Positions 43,611-50,922 of a stretch of DNA of 64,000 bases are shown piece by piece (within the stretch, counting starts at the first letter, position 1; every line of letters begins with the position of its first letter). A program made the translations under genes and the position numbers. The DNA comes from JAJCYK01 sp965224285 (GTDB taxonomy: Bacteria > Bacteroidota > Bacteroidia > Cytophagales > Cyclobacteriaceae). The stretch covers positions 4,712,001 to 4,776,000 of the forward strand of contig OZ245043.1 of NCBI GenBank assembly GCA_965224285.1. Reading direction: 5' to 3'. The notes under the pieces are model-generated. The model did no database searches. It was not told where the DNA came from and saw only the letters and a list, made by a program, of their open reading frames with translations.

Positions 43611-44122
43611 GGGTATATGTGCAGCGAATAGGATTAAAAGAACACCAATATCTGGTGGTCAACCACCACGACAGTAAACATGAACATTTGCATATAGTGG
43701 CTAACAGGATCGGCTATGATGGCACTGTCACCAGTGATAAATGGTGCAAGAACCGCACTGCCAGATTATGTGACCGTTTGGAACAGGCATATCAATTAAC
43801 TGTTGCCAGGAGATATCAAAGAAAAGATCTATCCCTGGACAAGATCACAGGTAAGCATCGAGTCAAATTGGAGATCAGGCAAAAGATCCAGGATTTGCTG
43901 GACCATGGGATTAGGAGCATGGAATTACTACGAAGAAAGCTAATTCGGGAAGGTATTGAAATGAGGTTGTACAAACGCAGAAATAGCAGGGCCTACGGTG
44001 TTTCCTTCCGCAAAGATGGAATTGCTTTTAAGGGGAGTACCATTCACAGGGAGTTGAGTTATACCAAGCTAGAAAAGCAATTGGGTTTGAACCGGCAGGC
44101 AGATCGTGGATTGGGGTTGTGA
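43611..44122 (+). pseudogene. 5'-truncated relaxase remnant
   Basis: From about 43611 the sequence is homologous to the relaxase at 23017-23769, starting at its residue about 83 (YVQRIGL) and running to the same C-terminus (NRQADRGLGL). It retains HEHLHIVANRIGYDG but lacks the first third, including the catalytic tyrosine region. Differences are mostly synonymous or conservative, so it was functional for a time after duplication. Stem-loop copy E lies where the missing part should be. Confidence 0.85.
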
Positions 44123-44135
44123 GAATATTTTTTAT

Positions 44136-44507
44136 CTACTTCTGATAAGATAGGAGATTCAAATTATCGATCTTACTAAAATCCTTGTCTGAGCTGAACA
44201 AAGGTATATCTAAGTATAAAGCGGTACCAGCAATAATGCAATCAGGTAATTTTAAACCCTGATTTTGTCTGATTTCAATAGCCTTTACCTTAATTCCAGC
44301 ATTGATATCGATGATGGTGCATTGGTCCAATAGTCCATCAATCTTCCCTCTTTCGGATTTAGTGAGCTTTTTAAAACCATATAACTCTAACTCACTTATG
44401 AAGGATATATGGGGAATTTTGCCCTCAAGAAGTTGGGCCAGGGTTTGATCCCCTCCTAGTAAGTAAAGAATGATATTAGTATCTAGTAACAGCCTATTCC
44501 CATTCAT
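44136..44507 (-). CDS. PIN-domain ribonuclease toxin (VapC-like)
   Basis: The 123-residue protein has the PIN-domain acidic residues: LDTNIILYLL (first Asp), ISELELYGF (Glu), LPDCIIAGTAL (Asp) and SSDKDF (Asp). VapC-type toxins cleave specific RNAs, often initiator tRNA or rRNA. The ATG at 44507 overlaps the 3' end of the upstream small antitoxin frame by 14 bases, the usual arrangement in which the antitoxin is made first. It probably stabilises the island. Confidence 0.9.
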   Translation of the reverse strand: MNGNRLLLDTNIILYLLGGDQTLAQLLEGKIPHISFISELELYGFKKLTKSERGKIDGLLDQCTIIDINAGIKVKAIEIRQNQGLKLPDCIIAGTALYLDIPLFSSDKDFSKIDNLNLLSYQK

Positions 44508-44667
44508 TCCTAAGTCGCTTCTGAATGTTCAAGGCATCCTCACTTAGTTTTATGACGCCACAGAATTTATGCGCTTCAAACCCTTTTTTTGAACGTTTCG
44601 ATCCTAACTTCTTAAGAATTGCTTGAATGGAGCTTTTAGTAGCTCCTGATTTGAGGACTGTTACCAT
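44494..44667 (-). CDS. Probable antitoxin partner of the VapC-like toxin
   Basis: A 57-codon frame on the minus strand (ATG at 44667) beginning MVTVLKSGATKSSIQAILKK and ending RLRNEWE. It is basic at the start (KKLGSKRSKKGFEAHK) with a hydrophobic CGVIKLSEDALNIQ segment, as expected for a small antitoxin whose C-terminal part binds the toxin. Overlap with the toxin start and identical strand support the pairing. The family is not one of the classical RHH or AbrB types that I can name with confidence. Confidence 0.75.
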   Translation of the reverse strand: MVTVLKSGATKSSIQAILKKLGSKRSKKGFEAHKFCGVIKLSEDALNIQKRLRNEWE

Positions 44668-44787
44668 TGATTTTTTTGTTTCCTATAAAATTAAGATTAA
44701 ATAGGGTATGATATGAAAAATGTGCAAAATTTATCACTACTACAGGAAACTAAGTATTTATACATTACTTCAATCTCGGTCTATTTT

Positions 44788-44808
44788 GTTTACAAATAGT
44801 TTACAAAT
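44788..44808. repeat. Tandem GTTTACAAAT sites near the right island end
   Basis: GTTTACAAAT at 44788-44797 and 44799-44808, one base apart, the same arrangement and orientation as at 16401 and 43262. Confidence 0.6.
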
Positions 44809-44845
44809 AAAAAAGAGAGTCACGAAATATTTATCGTAACTCTCT
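44807..44845 (-). terminator. Terminator serving the functional tRNA-Pro
   Basis: On the minus strand a 12-base arm (44834-44845) pairs with 44814-44825 with one mismatch and is followed by a run of T residues. It lies 10 bases beyond the tRNA 3' end. It is island sequence, so the island supplied a new terminator when it displaced the old one to 16216-16239. Confidence 0.7.
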
Positions 44846-44854
44846 GATTATCAA

Positions 44855-44901
44855 GTCGGGGTGGCAGGATTCGAACCTGCGGCCCCCTGCTCCCAAAGCA
44901 G
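44855..44901 (-). other. Right attachment site within tRNA-Pro
   Basis: The 47 bases here are identical to 16252-16298. They cover the tRNA-Pro 3' part from the anticodon stem to the discriminator base plus one flanking G. Confidence 0.85.
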
Positions 44902-44930
44902 GTGCGCTAACCGGACTGCGCTACACCCCG
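44856..44930 (-). tRNA. tRNA-Pro(TGG)
   Basis: Read on the minus strand, 75 bases fold as a complete tRNA: acceptor CGGGGTG/CACCCCG, D-arm GCGC/GCGC, anticodon arm CCTGC-TTTGGGA-GCAGG with anticodon TGG, and T-arm GCAGG-TTCGAAT-CCTGC, discriminator A. CCA is not encoded. The gene was regenerated by island integration and is the attachment target. Confidence 0.95.
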
Positions 44931-44984
44931 TATTGAGTGTGAAGTGTGAGTGGGAGTAGAGAGTGTGTAGAGTCTAGTTTATCT

Positions 44985-45332
44985 CTATTTGGTATTTCGA
45001 TACAAGGACAACAGCATTTTAGAAATCTCCTCATAACAGGAATAATACTCATCAAATGATTTTCTGTCCAATTTATGACAACCGTTTAAAACCTCTAGAA
45101 CTGCGACACATTCAAACACAGAACTTCTCGAAATAGTATAAAACCGTTTTTTCTCGGCTGCACTTACTCTACCTGTCCCTTCAGCCAGATTTAAAACAAT
45201 ACTTAAAGTCGCTCTCTTCAGTTGATCCTTAAGAATTGGGTCAATATTTTTAGAACGGTGTAAATATTTAAGGATCGATATATTGAGAGTATTAGCCTTC
45301 TGATAAACTTCCAACTTTTCGAAATCGAACAT
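44985..45332 (-). CDS. Four-helix-bundle protein (23S rRNA intervening-sequence type)
   Basis: The 115-residue protein matches the S23/TIGR02436 four-helix-bundle family: MFDFEKLEVYQKANTLN at the start, LKDQLKRATLSIVLNLAEG, KRFYTISRSSVFECVAVLEVL. Such proteins form pentamers and are encoded in rRNA intervening sequences or freely in Bacteroidota genomes, with unknown role. It lies between tRNA-Pro and tRNA-Ser on their strand, just outside the island. Confidence 0.88.
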   Translation of the reverse strand: MFDFEKLEVYQKANTLNISILKYLHRSKNIDPILKDQLKRATLSIVLNLAEGTGRVSAAEKKRFYTISRSSVFECVAVLEVLNGCHKLDRKSFDEYYSCYEEISKMLLSLYRNTK

Positions 45333-45453
45333 AAGTACTTTACCTCAATACTATCCACTCTCAGTCTCAATTCAATGAACTAACTCAATCTCTTACCTCC
45401 AAACTCTCTAACCTCCTCCCACTCACACCCACACTCAATCTCCTACTCAATTT

Positions 45454-45543
<90 letters not shown>

Positions 45544-45589
45544 AATTATTTAAAGACCATTTGTCTTATTATTGCATGCCAAACTAGTT

Positions 45590-45659
45590 GGCAGTTTATC
45601 GCCATCCGGCGGATGATTTCAGCCCTGCCCCTGGCTGGCAGGCACTCAGCCATCTCTCC
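45590..45659 (-). pseudogene. Broken tRNA-Ser-like remnant with two hairpin insertions
   Basis: On the minus strand this begins GGAGAGATGGCTGAGTG like a serine tRNA, is interrupted in the D-loop by a CTGCCAGCCAGGGGCAG hairpin, resumes as GGCTGAAATC, is again interrupted by ATCCGCCGGAT, and ends in TAAACTGCC. No T-arm or 3' acceptor follows. It lies upstream of the intact tRNA-Ser and shares its 5' half. Confidence 0.55.
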
Positions 45660-45729
45660 GGATGATGCTAAAGAGTTGCAAATATAGTGGTTACCGCAAT
45701 ACATAACCAACATACCTCTTTTAAAATAC

Positions 45730-46677
45730 TCAGGTTTTTATGCGATTTTTGAAATACTCCAAAGTGGGCTTTAAGCCCTGCTGCCGATTATATTTTGGCT
45801 CCCAGCCCAACAACTCTTTGGCTTTGCTAATATCAGGCTTGCGTTGCATGGGGTCGTCCACTGGTAAGGTTTTATAGATAATTTTTGATTCAGAACCGGT
45901 CAAATTAATTATTTCTTCTGCGAATTCTTTAATGGTGATCTCTTCTGGGTTGCCTATGTTCACCGGCAGATGGTAATCACTCATTAAAAGTCTGTAGATC
46001 CCTTCTACCTGATCTTCAACATAGCAAAAAGACCTGGTCTGGCTCCCATCGCCAAATACCGTTAAATCTTCACCTTTTAATGCTTGTCCTATAAACGCCG
46101 GTAATGCTCTGCCATCGTGCAGACGCATCCTGGGTCCGTAGGTGTTAAATATGCGCACAATTCGGGTATCAACATTATGAAAGGTGTGATAGGCCATGGT
46201 CATAGCTTCCATAAATCTTTTGGCTTCATCATAGACCCCCCTGGGGCCGACAGGGTTTACATTGCCCCAATACTCCTCATTTTGTGGGTGTATTTGCGGA
46301 TCTCCATAGACCTCTGAAGTGGAGGCTACCAGTATGCGGGCGCCTTTGGATTTAGCTACCCCTAATAAATTAAGGGTACCGGTTGATCCTACTTTCAAAG
46401 TTTCGATGGGCATTTTGAGGTACTCAATAGGACTGGCAGGGGAGGCAAAGTGCAATATGTAATCCAGATTTCCGCTAACATGCACAAATTGGGTTACGTC
46501 CAGATGGTGGAACTGAAAGTCTTTTAGCGGTAAAAGATGTTCAATATTTTCCATTGATCCGGTGAGCAGGTTATCCATACAGATAACCTCCATGTCTTCT
46601 TTAATGAATCTATCACATAAATGTGATCCCAAAAAGCCAGCACCGCCAGTGATCAATATTCTTTTTTTCGCCATCAA
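45730..46677 (-). CDS. UDP-glucuronate decarboxylase-like SDR (UDP-xylose synthase type)
   Basis: The 315-residue extended SDR has the NAD motif GGAGFLGSH, active-site Ser/Thr in STSEVYGDP, and YDEAKRF (YxxxK). The features HFASPASPIEYLKMPIETLKVG (in parts), RMRLHDGRALPAFIGQAL and QTRSFCYVEDQVEG are those of UDP-glucuronic acid decarboxylase, which makes UDP-xylose (or the 4-keto intermediate). It reads away from kdsA and is placed among other nucleotide-sugar genes for envelope polysaccharides. Confidence 0.88.
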   Translation of the reverse strand: MMAKKRILITGGAGFLGSHLCDRFIKEDMEVICMDNLLTGSMENIEHLLPLKDFQFHHLDVTQFVHVSGNLDYILHFASPASPIEYLKMPIETLKVGSTGTLNLLGVAKSKGARILVASTSEVYGDPQIHPQNEEYWGNVNPVGPRGVYDEAKRFMEAMTMAYHTFHNVDTRIVRIFNTYGPRMRLHDGRALPAFIGQALKGEDLTVFGDGSQTRSFCYVEDQVEGIYRLLMSDYHLPVNIGNPEEITIKEFAEEIINLTGSESKIIYKTLPVDDPMQRKPDISKAKELLGWEPKYNRQQGLKPTLEYFKNRIKT

Positions 46678-46732
46678 TTTCCTAATTTGCCGCTCAAAGC
46701 TAATCTATTTGGCCTAATACGAAAATGTTAGC

Positions 46733-47563
46733 ATGCTAAAGTTTAATAAAGAGGTAGCATTAGCCCCTAATCTTCAATTGGGTGGAAATACATTAGTGTT
46801 AATTTCAGGCCCTTGTGCAGTCGAATCATACGAAATTTGTGAGATTGTGGCAAAGACGCTAAAAGACCTCTCAAAAGAGCTGGGATTTCAATATATCTTT
46901 AAAGCCTCCTTTGATAAGGCAAACCGTACCTCAGCTGAGTCTTTCAGGGGTGTTGGCCAAAAAGAAGCTCTGGAAATTCTAGCTACTATAAGACGGAATT
47001 TTCAAGTGCTGGTGCTCACCGATATCCACGAGTCCCATCAGGTACCGGAGGTGGCGGAAGTAGCCGATGTGTTGCAAATACCAGCCTTCCTATGCCGTCA
47101 AACTGACCTTTTACTGGCTGCAGGTAAATCCGGCAAAACGGTAAATATAAAGCGTGGTCAGTTTATGGCTCCTGAGGACATGCTGTATGCGGTGGAAAAG
47201 ATACGCAGTACCGGTAACGAAAAGGTGTTCTTGACAGAACGGGGAACTTCCTTTGGATATCATAATCTGGTAGTGGATATGAGATCTTTGCCCATTATGC
47301 GGCAATATTGTCCACTGGTTTTTGATGTGACCCACAGTGTCCAGCAACCGGGGGGGGCAGGAGGTAGTTCGGGAGGACAGAGAGAGTTTGCCCCTTACTT
47401 GGCTCGAGCGGCTGCAGCGGCAGGAGTGGACGGGTTTTTCATCGAAACCCATCCCAACCCCTCAAAGGCCTTAAGTGATGGGCCAAATATGATTCCCCTA
47501 AATGAAATGGAAGGGTTTTTAGTTCAACTTCAAAAGTTCTGGAATCTTCAAAGAGAAATTTAA
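46733..47563 (+). CDS. kdsA: 3-deoxy-8-phosphooctulonate synthase
   Basis: KdsA condenses arabinose 5-phosphate with phosphoenolpyruvate to give KDO 8-phosphate, the first committed step to the lipopolysaccharide inner core. The 276-residue TIM-barrel protein has the start motif ISGPCAVES, FKASFDKANRTSAESFRG, LTDIHES, LQIPAFLCRQTDLL, and VFDVTHSVQQPGG. Length is standard. It is divergent from the UDP-glucuronate decarboxylase gene. Confidence 0.96.
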   Translation: MLKFNKEVALAPNLQLGGNTLVLISGPCAVESYEICEIVAKTLKDLSKELGFQYIFKASFDKANRTSAESFRGVGQKEALEILATIRRNFQVLVLTDIHESHQVPEVAEVADVLQIPAFLCRQTDLLLAAGKSGKTVNIKRGQFMAPEDMLYAVEKIRSTGNEKVFLTERGTSFGYHNLVVDMRSLPIMRQYCPLVFDVTHSVQQPGGAGGSSGGQREFAPYLARAAAAAGVDGFFIETHPNPSKALSDGPNMIPLNEMEGFLVQLQKFWNLQREI

Positions 47564-47618
47564 ATTTTTATTACCTGTAGTATACTATTTTTGTACCTCA
47601 TAATAAATCAGAACAAAA

Positions 47619-48674
47619 TTGACTAGAAGAAAAGTACTATTGACTGGTGCAGCTGGTTTCATTGGCATGCATACCACTCTAAGGTTGTTGGAAAAAGGTT
47701 TCGAGGTAGTGGGCCTGGATAATGTTAACGACTATTACGATGTTAATCTTAAATGGTCCCGATTATCATTACTTGGAGTGGTAGATCAAACCATAGAGTA
47801 TGGCCAAATGGTTAAAGGTAAGGAGGGATTATCCTTTATAAAGATGGATCTGGCAGATAACAATGGAATAGGTAAAATTTTTGAGCAGGAGAAATTCGAC
47901 TATGTGATTAACCTGGCAGCACAAGCCGGAGTGAGGTACAGCATAAAGGAACCCAGGACTTATGTAGATAGCAATGTGACAGGCTTTTTAAATATTCTGG
48001 AAGGATGCCGACATTATAAGGTTAAGCATCTGGTATATGCCTCCACCAGTTCGGTTTACGGTTTGAACGTGGAAGTTCCATTTAAAGAAGAGAGGGCTAC
48101 CGAGCATCCGGTTTCTTTTTATGCTGCCACTAAGAAAGCCAATGAGATGATGGCCCACAGTTATTCACATTTATATGATCTTCCGACCACCGGGCTTAGA
48201 TTTTTCACCGTTTATGGCACTTGGGGTAGACCTGATATGGCCTTATTCAAGTTCACCAAGAATATACTGGCCGATAAACCTATAGATGTATATAACAATG
48301 GGGAGATGCAGAGGGATTTCACTTATGTATCTGATATTGTAGAGGGAGTATGCCGTGTGGTAACCAAAATTCCTGAAAGGAAACGATTAACAACAAATAA
48401 CCTGCTTTCCAATCAAAGCAGCGCCCCTTACACTATTTTTAATATTGGAAATGGTAAGCCAGTGAATCTGATGGATTTTGTAAAGGAGTTAGAAAAAGTT
48501 CTGGATAAAAAAGCCGATATCAACTTTATGCCCATGCAGCCAGGCGATGTGAAAATGACCTATGCGTCAACCGAAAATCTATTGGAGGCAGTTGATTATT
48601 TACCGGAAATTGGCATTGAGGAGGGGATAAGGGAGTTCGTGAAGTGGTATATGGAATATTATCAAAACGGCTAA
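47619..48674 (+). CDS. UDP-glucuronate 4-epimerase-like SDR
   Basis: The 351-residue extended SDR starts with TTG at 47619 (MTRRKVLLTGAAGFIGMHT). It shows VINLAAQAGVRYSIKEPRTYVDSN (in parts), STSSVYGLNVEVPF, YAATKKANE and RFFTVYGTWGRPDMALFKFT, the pattern of UDP-glucuronate 4-epimerases that give UDP-galacturonate. It overlaps the convergent dehydrogenase gene by four bases at its end. It follows kdsA by 55 bases, so co-transcription is likely. Confidence 0.88.
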   Translation: MTRRKVLLTGAAGFIGMHTTLRLLEKGFEVVGLDNVNDYYDVNLKWSRLSLLGVVDQTIEYGQMVKGKEGLSFIKMDLADNNGIGKIFEQEKFDYVINLAAQAGVRYSIKEPRTYVDSNVTGFLNILEGCRHYKVKHLVYASTSSVYGLNVEVPFKEERATEHPVSFYAATKKANEMMAHSYSHLYDLPTTGLRFFTVYGTWGRPDMALFKFTKNILADKPIDVYNNGEMQRDFTYVSDIVEGVCRVVTKIPERKRLTTNNLLSNQSSAPYTIFNIGNGKPVNLMDFVKELEKVLDKKADINFMPMQPGDVKMTYASTENLLEAVDYLPEIGIEEGIREFVKWYMEYYQNG

Positions 48675-49960
48675 AGACTCTTATAATCTAAAGATTTAAT
48701 ATGATTTCGAAAAGCTCCTTTTACATCGTAAAATAAAGTTTTACCATTGGAAATGCTTTGGAAAAAATCGTTATCCAGCAGTAAATACTCCCGATGGTTT
48801 ACCGCCCCTATGATCGCATCGTAAGTACTAGATGGTTTTTCTACTAGTTTCATGCCGTACTCATCCTCAACTTCTTGAGAACTTGCATAAGGATCCATAA
48901 TTTCCACCTTCACTTTAAACGACTTCAGTTCATTTATTAGATCAATAACCTTGGAATTTCTGATATCACTAACATTTTCCTTAAAAGTAATGCCCATAAC
49001 CAGTACCCTGGCCTGTTTAAGGCTTTTGTCCTTTTCAATGATAAATTGGATAACCTCCCGTGCAATGAGGGCGCCCATTCCGTCATTGGTGGTGCGTCCA
49101 CTGAGGATAACCTTAGAGTGATATCCTATTTCATTGGCTTTATAAGTAAGATAATAGGGATCCACTCCTATGCAATGTCCACCTACCAGTCCCGGAGTAA
49201 ATTTCAAAAAATTCCACTTGGTACCCGCGGCCTCTAATACATCAAAGGTATTAATATCCATTTTATTGAAAATTATAGATAGCTCATTCATTAAAGCTAT
49301 GTTCAAATCACGTTGAGTATTTTCAATGATTTTGGCTGCTTCAGCCACCTTGATGGAAGGAGCTTTGTGGATACCAGCGGTAATAATGCTTCCATAAACA
49401 TCTGCAATCACTTCCAGAGATTCGCGATCACAACCCGCAACTACCTTAGTTATTTTTGTTAAGGTATGTTCCTTATCACCAGGGTTGATGCGTTCAGGAG
49501 AATAGCCTACCTTAAAATGCTTTTTAAACTTCAAACCAGATTCCTTTTCCAATATCGGGATACAATCCTCCTCCGTACATCCTGGATAAACTGTAGACTC
49601 AAAAACCACATAATCTCCTTTTTTCAATACCTTTCCCACTGTTTTACAGGCAGCGGTCAATGGTTTTAAATCTGGATATTTATGTTCGTCTATTGGTGTA
49701 GGAACTGCCACCACAAAAAAGCTTGCTTCCTTTATTTCCTCAATGTCATCAGTGAAGTAGATGTCACAACCCTCGAATTCTGATTTATCCATTTCATTAC
49801 TGGGGTCAATACCCTGACGCATAAGTTTTACCCGTTCGCTATTTATATCAAAACCAATTACTTTATATTTACGGGCAAATTCCAAGGCTATTGGGAGACC
49901 AACATAACCGAGGCCAATTATGCATAATGTATGCATTTTAAAACCATGAATATTAGACAT
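48671..49960 (-). CDS. Nucleotide sugar dehydrogenase (WbpO/TviB-like)
   Basis: The protein belongs to the UDP-glucose/GDP-mannose dehydrogenase superfamily: LCIIGLGYVGLPIALEFARK (Rossmann), AVPTPIDEHKYPDLKP, FESTVYPGCTEE, YSPERINPGDKEHTL, and the catalytic cysteine in GGHCIGVDPYYLTYKA. It is closest in look to enzymes that oxidise UDP-GalNAc or UDP-GlcNAc at C6 to the uronate. Start is either 49960 (429 residues) or 49936, the latter being MHTLCIIG. It is divergent from the capsule export operon and probably supplies an aminouronic acid. Confidence 0.88.
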   Translation of the reverse strand: MSNIHGFKMHTLCIIGLGYVGLPIALEFARKYKVIGFDINSERVKLMRQGIDPSNEMDKSEFEGCDIYFTDDIEEIKEASFFVVAVPTPIDEHKYPDLKPLTAACKTVGKVLKKGDYVVFESTVYPGCTEEDCIPILEKESGLKFKKHFKVGYSPERINPGDKEHTLTKITKVVAGCDRESLEVIADVYGSIITAGIHKAPSIKVAEAAKIIENTQRDLNIALMNELSIIFNKMDINTFDVLEAAGTKWNFLKFTPGLVGGHCIGVDPYYLTYKANEIGYHSKVILSGRTTNDGMGALIAREVIQFIIEKDKSLKQARVLVMGITFKENVSDIRNSKVIDLINELKSFKVKVEIMDPYASSQEVEDEYGMKLVEKPSSTYDAIIGAVNHREYLLLDNDFFQSISNGKTLFYDVKGAFRNHIKSLDYKSL

Positions 49961-50136
49961 ATCTAATTCTGAATTTCCTGCAATATTAAAACATTTGTAA
50001 AATACTTACTATGATGCTTCTAAAAAGTGGTCGTTTTTTAAATAGAATAGGTTCGATGACCTTAAGGTGCAATAAAAACTTGGGATGGGAAACTGGTCAA
50101 AATTTTTTGATAACTTTACACTAAATAAGAGACTCT

Positions 50137-50922
50137 GTGAAGCAATTATACCTCTTGTTGATAACATCTCTATTAATTCTTGGATGTGTTACTAACAAAC
50201 AAGTGCAATATCTTCAGAAAGGAGACGTAAACGAAAAAAAAGTAATAACCGATGATATTGTTAGGACCTATATCAAACCTAGTTTTGAATATGAAATACA
50301 GCCAGATGATATCCTATCTATAAACGTTGAGAGCTTAACGGATACTAAATACAATATATTCGATCGAGGCTCCGCAAATGTTAATCCTAATATTAACGAG
50401 CAAAGCGCCAGTTTATCCGGTCATTTAGTGGATCAACAAGGGAACGTAGAATTTCCGGTTATAGGTAAAGTCCATGTAGCTGGGAAAACGTTGGAACAAA
50501 TTCAAGACACTTTGAAACAAATAACCAGCCAATTTATTCGAGACCCGGTAGTTAGGGTTAGGCTGCTTAATTTTCGTTTTACTGTTTTAGGAGAAGTAGG
50601 TCAGGAAGGTACTATTACAACTTACAATAATGCAGTATCCATCTTAGAAGCTATAAGCTTAGCTGGGGGGCTTACCGACTTAGCTGATCGGTCTAAAATT
50701 AAATTGATTCGGCAAACAGGAGAAAGTAACGAGGTCTTTTACATAAACCTCCTGAAGGAGGAGTTTATGGAATCTGACAATTTCTATATTATGCAAAAGG
50801 ATTTAATAATCGTACCGCCATTAAGGATTAGAACATTCAGAACCAACTTCGGTCCTAATTTAAGTCTGGTATTATCGGGATTGACTACAATTTTACTGGC
50901 AATTAATTTATTCAGGAATTGA
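50137..50922 (+). CDS. Polysaccharide export outer membrane lipoprotein (Wza-like)
   Basis: The 261-residue protein starts with GTG at 50137 and has a lipobox ending at Cys17 (LLILGC). It carries the poly_export domain (FEYEIQPDDILSINV, GHLVDQQGNVEFPVIGKVHV) and a SLBB domain (FRFTVLGEVGQEGTI, NAVSILEAISLAGGLTDLAD). A C-terminal hydrophobic helix (LSLVLSGLTTILLAINLF) follows, which may be the outer-membrane alpha-barrel segment. It forms the export channel for capsule or exopolysaccharide. Its stop overlaps the TTG start of the Wzc gene. Confidence 0.92.
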   Translation: MKQLYLLLITSLLILGCVTNKQVQYLQKGDVNEKKVITDDIVRTYIKPSFEYEIQPDDILSINVESLTDTKYNIFDRGSANVNPNINEQSASLSGHLVDQQGNVEFPVIGKVHVAGKTLEQIQDTLKQITSQFIRDPVVRVRLLNFRFTVLGEVGQEGTITTYNNAVSILEAISLAGGLTDLADRSKIKLIRQTGESNEVFYINLLKEEFMESDNFYIMQKDLIIVPPLRIRTFRTNFGPNLSLVLSGLTTILLAINLFRN

